NCBI GenBank assembly: GCA_933228675.1
Contig: OW121742.1
Span: 13,807,975 to 13,871,974 of the forward strand
Direction of reading: 5' to 3'
Origin: Stomorhina lunata
Taxonomy: Eukaryota; Arthropoda; Insecta; Diptera; Rhiniidae
DNA: 64,000 nucleotides
Shown here: in pieces, positions 1 through 10,879 of the stretch
Layout: each line of letters opens with the position of its first letter
Numbering within the stretch: position 1 is the first letter of the stretch
Translations under genes and position numbers: made by a program
Notes under the pieces: model-generated
The model's database searches: none
Seen by the model: the letters and a program-made list of their open reading frames with translations, nothing else
What the model was told of the DNA's origin: nothing

Positions 1-1238
1 AAATTTTTCGAAAATTTACTATTTATGGGAAATTTTTCGAAAATTGACTATTTATAGGAAATTTTTCGAAAATTGACTATTTATAGGAAATTTTTCGAAA
101 ATTGACTATTTATAGGAAATTTTTCGAAAATTGACTATTTATAGGAAATTTTTCAAAAATTGACTATTTATAGGAAATTTTTCGAAAATTGACTATTTAT
201 AGGAAATTTTTCGAAAATTGACTATTTATAGGAAATTTTTCGAAAATTGACTATTTATAAGAAATTTTTCGAAAATTTATTATTTATAAGAAATTTTTCG
301 AAAATTTACTATTTATAGGAAATTTTTCGAAAATTGACTATTTATAGGAAATTTTTCGAAAATTGACTATTTATAGGAAATTTTTCGAAAATTGACTATT
401 TATAGGAAATTTTTCGAAAATTGACTACTTATAGCAAATTTTTCGAAAATTGACTATTTATAGGAAAATTTTCAAAAATTGACAATTTATAAAAAATTTT
501 TCGAAAACTATTTATAGGAAATTTTTCGAAAATTGGCTATTTATAGGAAATTTTTCGAAAATTGACTATTTATAGGAAATTTTTCGAAAATTGACTATTT
601 ATAGGAAATTTTTCGAAAATTGACTATTTATAGGAAATCTTTCGAAAATTGACTATTTATAGGAAATTTTTCGAAAATTGACTATTTATAGGAAATTTTT
701 CGAAAATTGACTATTTATAGGAAATTTTTCGAAAATCGACTATTTATAGGAAATTTTTCGAAAATTGACTATTTATAGGAAATTTTTCGAAAATTGACTA
801 TTTATAGGAAATTTTTCGAAAATCGACTATTTATAGGAAATTTTTCGAAAATTGACTATTTATAGGAAATTTTTCGAAAATTGACTATTTATAGGATATT
901 TTTCGAAAATTGACTATTTATAAGAAATTTTTCGAAAATTTATTATTTATAAGAAATTTTTCGAAAATTTACTATTTATAGGAAATTTTTCGAAAATTGA
1001 CTATTTATAGGAAATTTTTCGAAAATTGACTATTTATAGGAAATTTTTCGAAAATTGACTATTTATAGGAAATTTTTCGAAAATTGACTATTTATAGGAA
1101 ATTTTTCGAAAATTGACTATTTATAGGAAATTTTTCGAAAATTGACTATTTATAGGAAATTTTTCGAAAATTGACTATTTATAGGAAATTTTTCGAAAAT
1201 TGACTATTTATAGGAAATTTTTCGAAAATTGACTACTT
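1..1238. repeat. 29-bp AT-rich satellite array (block 1)
   Basis: About 42 head-to-tail copies of a 29-bp unit, for example 50-78, built on the core TTTTTCGAAAATTGACTATT followed by TATAGGAAA. Copies differ by single substitutions, such as CGAC for TGAC or AAGAAA for AGGAAA. A run of variant units near 250-300 recurs near 910-960, which suggests duplication of multi-unit blocks. The array runs off the left edge of the window and resumes at 2550 after an inserted element. No coding content. Confidence 0.97.
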
Positions 1239-1293
1239 CCCAACAAACCAAAAAACGATACCGTATTATTATTAATATATAATATTTTATATA

Positions 1294-1349
<56 letters not shown>

Positions 1350-2549
1350 TATTTTATAATATATATATAATATTATTAATGATATAATATTTTTAAAATT
1401 TGTAGAGTCATAAATGATTTGACTAAATGATATTGTTATAATATAATATTTTTTTCAAAATATTATAAAATCCCGGTTATAAAATTTTGAACTTAGAATT
1501 AAAAATCAAAAAATTTTGAATAATATAAAAAAATTAAAGAAAACGATTGCAATATGTATTCATTAAATATGTTCTTATTAATCAAAATACCGTGTCTTAA
1601 AATTAAAAAAATAGAACTGGTAAGTAATTGTAATATTGATTTGAATTTCCTTTAAAAATTTATATTAATATCTTTTCTTTATAACAGATTTCAAATGTAT
1701 TTAAAGAGCGGCGGTTTTTGATTCAAACTTGTCCAAATTAAAATTTATGTAAGTAGTACATTCATATATAATTCCCACGATATTCTAATTATAACAACGG
1801 GTACTTCTCACAGACAAGGAGCTGCATCCGATTCTATTTTTAGACTCATTGAAAAGGATCTACGTTTTAAATCCGGCTCTGAACGCCTAGCTGAGTTATG
1901 AGGTAAACCACTTTTTTTGAAAACTTGTTTTTTTAAGTGGGTCTAGCCGGGATCGAACTTCTGCTATACCACGGCGGCTCATATTTAAGTACATATTATT
2001 TTGCTTGTAATAAATATTTATAAATTATATTATTATAAACTTATATCTATTTTATATTTTTAGGTTAACATTATCGTGCTAAAAACACAAATTCGTTTAA
2101 AGCAAAGGAATCCGTATGGCACAAGGGCATATAAACATAACGGAGAATATATAGCCACTATGAAAATGTATGTCTTAATCACTCTGTAAATTATTTAATA
2201 CATATTTCATAAATAAATCTGACAAATAGTACAGAGCATAAAATGCAGTTTATTTCTTATTATAAATACATATTTTTATAGTATTATGTATTACAATAGT
2301 AAATGATATCGTTACGATATCATTATTTTTCTAAATCTCGGTAAATGTCGAGAAAATATCGTATTGATTTTTATTTTCGATATTGTTAATGATATCATTA
2401 TTTTCAAAAATTATGATATCATAATCGAGTGTACCTTTTTGTATGAGACTACTATTACTTTAGAGTCTATTATGATATCATTCTCGGAACTGCTTGCCGA
2501 GTAAATGATATCGTTATGATATCATTATGATATCGTTTGGTTTGTTGGG
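1239..2549. mobile_element. TIR element inserted in the 29-bp satellite
   Basis: The ends are inverted copies of each other: the left end reads CCCAACAAACCAAA and the right end is its reverse complement TTTGGTTTGTTGGG, each next to CGATA-type sequence. The satellite flanks rejoin as an ordinary unit variant (GACTACTTATAGCAAA, also seen at about 423-438) if TT is the target duplication. The interior holds a long (TA)n tract (about 1285-1345), many GATATC motifs near the right end (2300-2540) and a SINE at 1763-1980. No ORF is visible, so it is non-autonomous. Superfamily not assigned: a 2-bp TT duplication with CCC ends is not diagnostic. Confidence 0.75.
1763..1980 (-). mobile_element. tRNA-derived SINE, reverse copy
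   Basis: The reverse complement matches the SINE at 48958-49241. It has the tRNA-like head GCCGTGGTATAGCAG, the B-box-like stretch AGTTCGATCCC, then the shared body with GTTTACCTCATAA, GAGTCTAAAAATAGAATC and GATGCAGCTC. The A-to-B box spacing is shorter than in the other copy, and an AAAAAAACAAG-type insertion lies after the B box. It sits inside the TIR element 1239-2549, so it is the younger insertion there. Target duplication not clear. Confidence 0.82.
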
Positions 2550-4230
2550 TTATAGCAAATTTTTCGAAAATTGACTATTTATAGGAAAATTTTCGAATAT
2601 TGACAATTTATAAAAAATTTTTCGAAAACTATTTATAGGAAATTTTTCGAAAATTGGCTATTTATAGGAAATTTTTCGAAAATTTACTATTTATGGGAAA
2701 TTTTTCGAAAATTGACTATTTATGGGAAATTTTTCGAAAATTGACTATTTATAGGAAATTTTTCGAAAATTGACTATTTATAGGAAATTTTTTGAAAATT
2801 GACTATTTATAGGAAATTTTTCGAAAATTGAGTATTTATAAGAAATTTTTCGAAAATTTACTATTTATAGGAAATTTTTCGAAAATTGACTATTTGTAGG
2901 AAATTTTTCGAAAATTGACTATTTATAGGAAATTTTTCGAAAATTGACTATTTATAAGAAATTTTTCGAAAATTTACTATTTATAGGAAATTTTTCGAAA
3001 ATTGACTATTTGTAGGAAATTTTTCGAAAATTGACTATTTATAGGAAATTTTTCGAAAATTGACTATTTATAGGAAATTTTCGAAAATTGACTATTTATA
3101 GGAAATTTTTCGAAAATTGAGTATTTATAAGAAATTTTTCGAAAATTGAGTATTTATAAGAAATTTTTCGAAAATTTACTATTTATAGGAAATTTTTCGA
3201 AAATTTACTATTTGTAGGAAATTTTTCGAAAATTGACTATTTATAGGAAATTTTTCGAAAATTGACTATTTATAGGAAATTTTTCGAAAATTGGCTATTT
3301 ATAGGAAATTTTTCGAAAATTGACTATTTATAGGAAATTTTTCGAAAATTGACTATTTATAGGAAATTTTTCGAAAATTGACTATTTATAGGAAATTTTT
3401 CGAAAATTGACTATTTATAGGAAATTTTTCGAAAATTGACTATTTATAGGAAATTTTTCGAAAATTGACTATTTATAGGAAATTTTTCGAAAATTGACTA
3501 TTTATAGGAAATTTTTCGAAAATTGACTTTTTATAGGAAATTTTTCGAAAATTGACTATTTATAGGAAATTTTTCGAAAATTGACTATTTATAGCAAATT
3601 TTTCGAAAATTGACTATTTATAGGAAATTTTTCGAAAATTGACTATTTATAGGAAATTTTTCGAAAATTGGCTATTTATAGGAAATTTTTCGAAAATTGA
3701 CTATTTATAGGAAATTTTTCGAAAATTGACTATTTATAGGAAATTTTTCGAAAATTGACTATTTATAGGAAATTTTTCGAAAATTGACTATTTATAGGAA
3801 ATTTTTCGAAAATTGACTATTTATAGGAAATTTTTCGAAAATTGACTATTTATAGGAAATTTTTCGAAAATTGACTATTTATAGGAAATTTTTCGAAAAT
3901 TGACTTTTTATAGGAAATTTTTCGAAAATTGACTATTTATAGGAAATTTTTCGAAAATTGACTATTTATAGCAAATTTTTCGAAAATTGACTATTTATAG
4001 CAAATTTTTCGAAAATTGACTATTTATAGGAAATTTTTCGAAAATTGACTATTTATAGGAAATTTTTCGAAAATTGACTATTTATAGAAAATTTTTCGAA
4101 AACTTACTATTTAAAGGAAATATTTCGAAAATTTAGTATTTATAGGAAATTTTTCGAAAATTGTTTATAGGAAGTTTTTCGGAAAATTTACTATTTATAA
4201 GAAATTTTTCAAAAATTTTGTTGACGAAGT
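2550..4230. repeat. 29-bp AT-rich satellite array (block 2)
   Basis: Continuation of the 29-bp array after the inserted element, about 57 copies. The first two or three units (2550-2690) and the last (4081-4230) are degenerate, with deletions and substitutions; the interior is homogeneous, as expected if unequal exchange homogenises the centre. A GACTATTTGTAGG variant recurs at about 2890, 3005 and 3210, marking higher-order blocks. Confidence 0.96.
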
Positions 4231-4979
4231 ATTGTTGTTGTGCATTCATAAAAAACTCGTATTTTAGAGTATTTTTTCGAACCTTACATGTGACCCATAG
4301 TTCACAAGTATTCTACCGACAATCGATACCGTTTTCTCTAAATAAAAGAAGTTTATCAGACTTTCCCGGAAACATAGATATTTTTAGGCACAACATTTGA
4401 TGCTATTATAGCGATTGAAGAAAATGTTTATTCTCCAAAATACCATATCTGTTATTATTGACACAAACCATTTGTAAAAGTTATGTTGTCAAAATTGACA
4501 TAATAACCGGTTCTTTATTTTAAGTTTAAAAATACTGTAACTACCAAAATTTTATTGGGAAAGTAAAATCCACTTACACCTTCTAAATATTTGTTTATTA
4601 TTTGACATCCTTTATCATTTGTTGAGAAAGAGCTTAGCAAAACAGAAAACTACAAAAACACTTTAAACTCTTCAAAATTACTCTCTGAAAGAAACTCTCT
4701 CTCTCTTTTATGTCAGTGCGCTAAATACACTCTCTGACAGTAAACCACCTCCTAAGTAGGGAAGTAGGTGATTGTTTTTCTGAGTTCTTACTTTTTTTGG
4801 TGTAATTCTTTCTTCTAATCCCCCCAAGAAATTCACCACTTTAAAATCTTGTACTAATAATAAAAATCTCTGCCAAATATTGTTTGAGATATTAAAGAAA
4901 AGAAAAAATGAAATCAAATTTATTTGATGTCCATTAACTTTCTTGCATCTCTGTTGTCTGTTGTTGCCAAGCTGGGGAC
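4231..4979. other. Unannotated single-copy-looking stretch
   Basis: No convincing gene. There is a short palindrome at about 4479-4506 (GTCAA-AA-TTGAC core) and a CT-rich tract (CTCTCTCTCTCT, 4698-4709; GAGA-type on the other strand) about 300 bases upstream of the TATA-like box at 4980. The one longer reverse ORF here (4708-4995) is low in complexity and has no recognisable motif. Confidence 0.5.
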
Positions 4980-5016
4980 TATAAAAGGACAACACATCCT
5001 GCGAAAGGATTCAGTT
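4980..5016 (+). promoter_or_regulatory. Candidate TATA/Inr core promoter
   Basis: TATAAAAGG begins at 4980 and an arthropod initiator-like TCAGTT lies at 5011-5016, putting its A 33 bases after the first T of the TATA box. A GGTCA resembling a DPE begins at 5041, one base off the ideal +28 spacing. A GA/CT-rich tract lies about 280 bases upstream. The downstream 450 bases are A-rich, which would fit a long 5' leader, but no coding exon can be tied to it. It could serve an upstream TrpA1 transcript or be chance. Confidence 0.35.
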
Positions 5017-5495
5017 TTAAACAGTTTATCCTAACGCTCTGGTCAATTATAGAAAACGAAACGGAAAAAAGCGGTTGAACAAAAAAAAGTGGATTTTTAT
5101 AAAAAAAATTGAAGAAAAATTTAAAAATTAATAAAAAGTGAAAAAATTTGCAAAAAATAATTTAGCAAAAAAAATAAAACAAAGTTAAAATAAATATATA
5201 AAAATTAAAATAAAAAATAAAAGTTTTTACAAAAAGTTTTAAGATTATCTATAAATTTTTAAAAAATTAAAAAAAGAAAAATTAAAAAATTACAGTAAAA
5301 AATTTTATTAAAAAAAAAGAAAACAAAATAATAAATAACTAATAAAAAAGAAAATATTTTCAAATATTTTGTGTTGAATTTAAAATAAAAAGTAATAAAA
5401 AATTTCAAAAATTTAAATATCTTTCCAAAAATTTTGTTCATAATATTCAAAAAATTTGTTTAAATAAATTTTTATAAAATATAACAAAAAATTTT
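5017..5495. other. A-rich stretch between candidate promoter and transposon
   Basis: Very A-rich on the + strand, with long A runs broken by T, and no credible ORF. It ends where the long-TIR transposon starts. It may be leader sequence of a transcript from the candidate promoter; nothing else can be supported. Confidence 0.5.
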
Positions 5496-5800
5496 CCCAA
5501 CAAAAATTACACTACTTCACAAGATTTCAACAAAGTCGTGACCAAATGAATCTGACACTTGATCTGTATGTAAAATTGCTCACTGAATCCGAATATGAAA
5601 TCAAAATGGTCAAAAGTAGAACAGTTTTCGAGATATTGCGTAATAACAGTTTTTTGCGTTTTCTAAAAAGGTTATGTCACTATAGTGAACGTACCTTCAA
5701 AACAGCTTGGCGGATTTTGAAAGTCTTTTTTGCCGTTGAAAGACAATAAAATTATCAAAACAATCACGGGACGCTTGCAAAAATTGGATAAGAATTTAGA
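5496..5800 (+). repeat. Left terminal inverted repeat of the transposon
   Basis: The reverse complement of this stretch aligns to 11640-11938. The best blocks are CAATATCTCGAAAACTGTTC with TACTTTTGACCATT following, CAATTTTACATA, and TAATTTTATTGTCTTTCA. Identity is about 80% or more in these blocks and lower between them. A 67-codon ORF at 5546-5749 lies wholly inside the TIR and is not treated as a gene. Confidence 0.85.
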
Positions 5801-6082
5801 GTTTTACAGTTGACCAAAGCTTGAACTTCACGAAAATTTTAATGATTTTTTGAAATTTTGCTGTTTTCAACTTCTTTTTTTTAAACCAAACAATAACTTT
5901 TTCTTTAGTTTCATCACTTACGGGATTAATTTATTTCAATACAAATATTACGGGTCCAATAAGAATCAGATCGGTGCAAAAATCACAGAGTTGTAGAAGA
6001 TTAATTAAATTATCCCATTTTTAGATTTTTATAAAATTAAAAAAATGCATGTAGGTATAAATTGCATTATTAATAATAAATA

Positions 6083-6324
6083 TTAAAAATGACTTAGAAC
6101 TGTTGAATTGCTTTGCCTATTGTAATTATTTTCTGCCTCTCGCACAAGGAACCAACAATAGTCGCCCAGCATCACCTCATCATACACCCCTTGGTATCGA
6201 CGTTCCATTTCTTGTATTTGTTGGTGAAAACGCTCACCATGTTCGTCACTTTCATCGCCGAGGTTATTTGGGAAGAAATTTAAGTGCGAATGCAGAAGGT
6301 GTATTTTTAAAGACATATTAACTC
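6083..6324 (-). pseudogene. Transposon protein, last coding exon
   Basis: Carries the C-terminal block of the transposon-encoded protein: VNMSLKIHLLHSHLNFFP, NNLGDESDEHGERFHQ, MERRYQGVYDEVMLGDYCW, ending at a stop at 6083. It joins the upstream exon at a 70-nt intron (6325-6394) with GTAGGT donor and AAAAAG acceptor, keeping phase 1 and restoring a glycine. The acidic DE(H)GE motif is a plausible last catalytic acidic residue of an RNase-H-like DDE fold; this is inference from the motif order, not a demonstrated activity. The exon itself is intact; the gene is broken by the LINE upstream. Confidence 0.8.
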
Positions 6325-6394
6325 CTTTTTAAGTAAGATATAAAAATGAGTGTTAAGTAAAATTCTTCAATGAAAAAACGATTTAAAAACCTAC

Positions 6395-7452
6395 CAATTT
6401 TCTCATAGTTTTTTAACAAATCACGAATGATGTCTTCATAGTTTGGATCCCTGAAATTGCCCAAAAAGCCTGATACAACCAAACCAAATGATCTCCATGC
6501 CTTTAACTCATCTTCAGACAAAATCGAATCAAATTTTGAATCCTTGAGTAGCTTTGTAATTTGTGGTCCCACAAAAATCCCTTCTTTAATTTTGGCATCT
6601 GACAAGTTGGGAAAAACGGTTTTCAGGTATTTAAATGCGACACTGTTTCCTCTTTTTACCAAAGCTTTTACAAAATTTTTGATTAAGCCAAGTTTTATAT
6701 GTAACGGTGGCAAAATAATTTTTTCCTTTTTCACGAGAGCTTTATATTTGACATTGTCTTGACCAAGCGTAAAATTTGTTCTATCCGGCCAATCTTTTCG
6801 GGAATAGTGTTCCTGATGCGCTCGGCTATCCCATTTGCACAAAAAACAACAATATTTTGTGTACCCTTGTTGCAAACCAGTCACCATGGCAACAACTTTT
6901 AAATCGGCACAGATTTTCCAGTTATGGACTTCATAATTTACAAGATCGAGCATTTGAGATATGGACTCATAAGATTCTTTTACCTTTACAGCATGTGCCA
7001 CTGGAACTGAAGGCTTTTTATTACCTTTGTGTAACAGAACAGCTTTTAAGCTTAACTTGCTGCTGTCAATAAATAATCGCCAATCGTCTGGATTGTGTGT
7101 CTCCCCGAATTGACTGAACAAGCCATTAATATCATGGCAATAGCAAATACCATCTTTTTTCGAAAAGTAACTAGAAAAACTTTCATGTCGGCTCCTGTAA
7201 TGCGAAATTCTCACGTCAGGTGTCACAAAGCCACGTTCTTTCATTCTTGATGCTAACAACTCTGCCTTTTTCTTCGGTAACTCCAAATCTCTAACCCAGT
7301 CATTGAGTTCAGCTTGTGTGAGGGGCATTACTGTTTCCTTATTTTCAATTAAGTCACTGTCGTCACTTGAATCATATGAATCGGAGTCATGCTTCCGCTT
7401 TGGACAAAGGGGATATTGAGCTTCAGGCATATGAGGAATTGGTTTTATAAAG

Positions 7453-7457
<5 letters not shown>
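6395..7457 (-). pseudogene. Transposon protein, central coding exon, cut by LINE
   Basis: Open on the minus strand from the LINE junction to the splice donor at 6394. The order of features is: an acidic Ser/Asp stretch after CPKRKHDSDSYDSS; VTPDVRISHYRSRHESF; WRLFIDSSKLSLKAVLLHKG (candidate first Asp); ICADLKVVAMVTG (candidate second Asp); KYCCFLCKWDSR with a Cys-x2-Cys pair followed by a His; LPPLHIKLGLIKNFVKAL; GIFVGPQI. This matches an arthropod family with many near-identical genomic copies and no assigned function. The D...D-CxxC-H...E order recalls hAT/KDZ-like transposases, but that is inference. Its 5' end is cut by the LINE poly(A) at 7458; the missing start lies at 10880-11312. Confidence 0.82.
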
Positions 7458-7486
<29 letters not shown>

Positions 7487-7535
7487 TATAAAATTTATTG
7501 ACATTCATGTACAAATTTATTCGAGAATTATATTG

Positions 7536-7565
7536 GTCTCAGCGCCATAAAGGCATTATTGAGAC
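7536..7565 (-). other. LINE 3' stem-loop
   Basis: On the minus strand GTCTCA and TGAGAC pair as a 6-bp stem, with GCC and GGC pairing inside, about 50 bases before the poly(A) tail. CR1/L2-type LINEs often end with a short 3' hairpin that the reverse transcriptase recognises; the role here is inferred from position. Confidence 0.55.
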
Positions 7566-7652
7566 AAGCTGGCAATAATAAATTCATGTACAGTAATTTA
7601 TCAAAGTTATAAGAAGAAAATTAAAATAAAAATTACATGTATTTAAAATATT

Positions 7653-10580
7653 CTACAGTAAGAGTGTTTCAAGATTTTGTTTTAAATATTCTTTAAGAAA
7701 ATTTTTAAAAGTGGAAATTCTGTTGCATGTTTTCAAAATTACAGGAAGGTTATTGTATTCAACAACACCCATATATTGAATACGTTGCTTAGTAGTTTCC
7801 AATCTGCATCTTGATGCCCAAAGGTTTTGTTGATTTCGCGTATTAAAGATTGCTTGGTTCTGATGAAATTGAACGGTACGATAGCCAATGTTGTGCAAGG
7901 ATTTAAATATATACATCAAGACTTGATACTTATACAAGCCATGAATTGGCAAATTTGTTTTAGAGATGTCTCGGAAAAGCGATAAAGTTTGGAATCGAAT
8001 AGGCAAATTATATACTGCTTTCAGCGATTTATTTTGCATACGTTGCAGACTTTTTAACATTGTTGTACTTTTGAAACCATAAATTATAGCCATGTAATTA
8101 AGGTGACTCTGTACTAAAGCTTGGTATAGTAAAAGTTTTGTATTTTCATTAAGTTTATATTTCATTTTATATAATATACCAGTAGCTGGAGCTATTTTCG
8201 ATTTCAGTTCACGTATGTGTAAATCCCAACTAAGATTACTTTGCAGCGTTATTCCTAAATACTTTACAGAATCTGTCTCATTAATGATCTTGCCATCGAC
8301 ATGAATGTTGAAATTATTATTGACAGCATGTGGTCTAAAACGAACTAGTTTAGTTTTATCCGCATTTAGCACCAGTTTGTTCAGACGAGCAAACTCAAAA
8401 ATCAGAGATAAATCCCTCTCCATGTTTATTTTTAACGATAAGTCATATTTGTACGGATAGAAGAGGCACACATCATCAGCAAACATATACAAACGTCCAG
8501 TTAAATCGAAATTGCTAATGTCATTTAGGTAAATAGAGAATAGTAGTGGTCCTAAGCAGCTACCCTGTGGTACACCACACTCAACGCTTATCATATCACT
8601 CTTAATATGATTAATTTCCACATATTGCTTCCGATTTTTTAAATAACTCTCAAACAAGTCCAAGTCTTTTCCATCTACACCATAATATTTAAGTTTTTGT
8701 AGAATAATTTTATGATCAACCAGATCAAAAGCTTTGCTAAAATCCAGAAAGAGACCAGCCACACCATTTGAACCTGCATCCAATCCATTACATATATCAT
8801 TAACAACATTCACAACCGCTTCTTCTGTTCCACAACCTTTTTTAAATCCAAACTGATGCTTATAAATATAATTGTTATTTTCAATATACAGTAAAAATTG
8901 TTGGTATATAAGTTTTTCAAATATTTTGTCAATAATTGACAGAAGAGCAACTGGACGAAACTTGCTCACAGTAGAAGCATTTGGAACTTTCGGAATGGGT
9001 ACAATTTTACTAATCTTTAAACAGTCAGGGAAAGTGCCCGAACTGATGATTTTATTAAAAATGTTAAGTAGCATTGGCAAAATAAAATCTTTACATCTTA
9101 CTATTAATTTAGGTGAAATCCCATCATAGCCAGTTGATTTCTGAATATCCAAGTTGTTTATTACAATTTCTAAATCTTCAGTGGTGGCGGACTCGAAAGT
9201 AAACCGATGAGAACTTCGGGGTAATGATCTTAGTTGATTGCAATCGTCATTGGGATATACTTGAATTTGGCTCCTCAAATCTTTTACTGAATCTACAAAA
9301 TAATGGTTAAGTTCATTAGCTTTATCACGATCATCAAGAATCACAGTACCTGCCGAGTTCACAAGATTTACAATACGCTTTGGCTCTCTGCCAAGTATGT
9401 TATTTAAGAATTTCCAGCATTTCTTTGTATCTCCTCCCGCTTTATTCAAACTGTCGTAATAGTAATCATTTCTTGCCATTTTGTTGGCAATCTTTACAAT
9501 TTTACTTATTCTTTTCAACAAATCATCGATTTTAGTATCTTTGTACTTCCGTCGCTTAATTAGCAGTTTACGCTTAAATAATATCAAATTTTGTAGATTT
9601 TTATTAATCCAAGGACAAAGTTCAAACCTAAGCTTTGTTTTGACTTTAGTGCATGTTGTTGATTTAGCAACAGCATCATTGATGCAAGCTATCATACTTT
9701 CTGTTAAGACTGATGCATTAGAATTTACATCGATTTTATTTAAATTATATTGCAAATACTCTTTAATTTTATTATAGTCACATTGAATTTTATCGGTTTC
9801 AATATATTTATTTGGAACAAAGTTACTTTCTACCTTACAGCAAATAATATTATGATCTGTTAATGAGCACTCAACCGAATCAACCGATATCTTTCCATAA
9901 ATGTTACTGAATACTTGGTCTATACAAGTTCCACTTATTGGCCTTGTAATAAGAGAATGACAACTGTAGCAATCATAATTAAGACATAAATTTTGCAAAT
10001 CTGGATATTGCTGATTATGAAATGCATCAATATTCGTATCCCCAACCATTATGAGAGGACTGTGCGCATGAAGATCCATGAATTCTTCAACTTTGTTTAA
10101 AAATTGACCAATCGCACATTTCTGTGAACGATACACGGATATTAACTTTAAAGGTTTATTATCGATTCGGAAATTTTGAAGAGAAACTGAAATAAAATCA
10201 ATAAAATTTTCGCTTTCGCATTTTTCCACTTCAAACTGGAGGCTTTTGCTTAAATAAAGTGATATCCCACCATATCCATCGCTCCTACAACAATGAATGT
10301 TAGAGTATCCAGGGAGAGAAAAAAGCTGCACCAAACTCTCATCGAACCACGTCTCCTGAATAGCAATAACATCCGGTAATTTTGAAAAGCTTGCAATAAG
10401 TGACTTAAATTTATTAAATTTTGTAACCGAAGAAACACTTCTAATGTTAATACAAATAATATTCAAAAATGAACTGTTTAAATTATATATGTAATTATTA
10501 TATTTAGAAAAGGTTTTAAAATATTGATTATTAATCATAAGAAAAGGATAAGAGAAAAAAAAAAAAAATAAAAATAACAA
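7653..10580 (-). CDS. LINE ORF2: endonuclease-reverse transcriptase
   Basis: 975 codons, uninterrupted. The N-terminal apurinic-like endonuclease (about residues 40-260) shows NIRSVSS, IAIQETWF, GGISLYL, VGDTNIDAF, RPISGTCIDQVF and SLTDHNII, covering the usual Asn, Glu, Asp and His positions. The reverse transcriptase (about 480-760) shows GYDGISPKLI, FRPVALLSIIDKIFEKL, HQFGFKKGCGTEEA, LFLDFSKAFDLVDH, GVPQGSCLGPLLFSIYLND and the active site MFADDVCLFY (FADD in place of YADD). The C-terminal region is typical of Jockey/CR1-type elements. The first residues are encoded by an A/T homopolymer, so translation may start at a later Met (MINNQYF). It makes cDNA by target-primed reverse transcription in the nucleus. 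Confidence 0.93.
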   Translation of the reverse strand: MLFLFFFFFSYPFLMINNQYFKTFSKYNNYIYNLNSSFLNIICINIRSVSSVTKFNKFKSLIASFSKLPDVIAIQETWFDESLVQLFSLPGYSNIHCCRSDGYGGISLYLSKSLQFEVEKCESENFIDFISVSLQNFRIDNKPLKLISVYRSQKCAIGQFLNKVEEFMDLHAHSPLIMVGDTNIDAFHNQQYPDLQNLCLNYDCYSCHSLITRPISGTCIDQVFSNIYGKISVDSVECSLTDHNIICCKVESNFVPNKYIETDKIQCDYNKIKEYLQYNLNKIDVNSNASVLTESMIACINDAVAKSTTCTKVKTKLRFELCPWINKNLQNLILFKRKLLIKRRKYKDTKIDDLLKRISKIVKIANKMARNDYYYDSLNKAGGDTKKCWKFLNNILGREPKRIVNLVNSAGTVILDDRDKANELNHYFVDSVKDLRSQIQVYPNDDCNQLRSLPRSSHRFTFESATTEDLEIVINNLDIQKSTGYDGISPKLIVRCKDFILPMLLNIFNKIISSGTFPDCLKISKIVPIPKVPNASTVSKFRPVALLSIIDKIFEKLIYQQFLLYIENNNYIYKHQFGFKKGCGTEEAVVNVVNDICNGLDAGSNGVAGLFLDFSKAFDLVDHKIILQKLKYYGVDGKDLDLFESYLKNRKQYVEINHIKSDMISVECGVPQGSCLGPLLFSIYLNDISNFDLTGRLYMFADDVCLFYPYKYDLSLKINMERDLSLIFEFARLNKLVLNADKTKLVRFRPHAVNNNFNIHVDGKIINETDSVKYLGITLQSNLSWDLHIRELKSKIAPATGILYKMKYKLNENTKLLLYQALVQSHLNYMAIIYGFKSTTMLKSLQRMQNKSLKAVYNLPIRFQTLSLFRDISKTNLPIHGLYKYQVLMYIFKSLHNIGYRTVQFHQNQAIFNTRNQQNLWASRCRLETTKQRIQYMGVVEYNNLPVILKTCNRISTFKNFLKEYLKQNLETLLL

Positions 10581-10603
10581 TTCGTGTTGAGTCCAACATA
10601 TAA

Positions 10604-10867
10604 TTAAGATGGAGAAGCATACGTTTCCTTATCATCATCATCAGCGCCATCACCATGTTGTGCAGTTGCACTATTGTTGCCCATCGATCTGCGTTTCCAG
10701 GGTTGAGAAGTTGTTGCACTCAGAAGTAATTTATCAACGTCCTCTTCGCATCTTATGATTTGCGCTCTGGAGGTTTCACTCCTTTTATAAAAAACTTTTC
10801 CACTTCTTGTAAAAACGGACGAGTAGCCAACATTTTTCAGAGCTCTAGCGTAATTAAGTAGATCCAA
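10604..10867 (-). pseudogene. LINE ORF1, C-terminal fragment
   Basis: About 87 codons ending just upstream of ORF2. The stretch DLLNYARALKNVGYSSVFTR, followed by GKVFYKRSETSRA, resembles the C-terminal domain of insect LINE ORF1 proteins that is also seen in baculovirus FP-like proteins. The N-terminal part is absent because the insertion is 5'-truncated; there is no ATG start (the open frame begins with TTG). Not expected to make a functional ORF1 product. Confidence 0.6.
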
Positions 10868-10879
10868 TGTTTCTTTGCT

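Larger units (their letters stand above)
7458..10879 (-). mobile_element. APE-type non-LTR retrotransposon (LINE), 5'-truncated
   Basis: A minus-strand LINE of about 3.4 kb: the C-terminal end of ORF1, an intact ORF2, a 3' UTR with a stem-loop, and a poly(A) tail (29 T on the + strand, 7456-7484). It sits inside the transposon coding exon. The pentamer GAGTT at 7453-7457 and 10880-10884 (AACTC on the minus strand) fits a short target-site duplication, and joining there restores the transposon reading frame. The protein and 3' stem-loop suggest the Jockey/CR1 group. The intact ORF2 and long tail suggest a recent insertion. Confidence 0.93.

Noticed and set aside
1..4230. CRISPR-like regular repeats
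   Set aside because: Units are contiguous with no unique spacers, and the genome is an insect's; this is satellite DNA.
4708..4995. 95-codon reverse ORF
   Set aside because: Low-complexity, no motif, overlaps the TATA-like region; no splice or codon evidence for a gene.
5546..5749. 67-codon forward ORF with a good start context
   Set aside because: It lies wholly inside the left TIR, and the inverted counterpart at 11690-11900 does not keep the frame; treated as chance.
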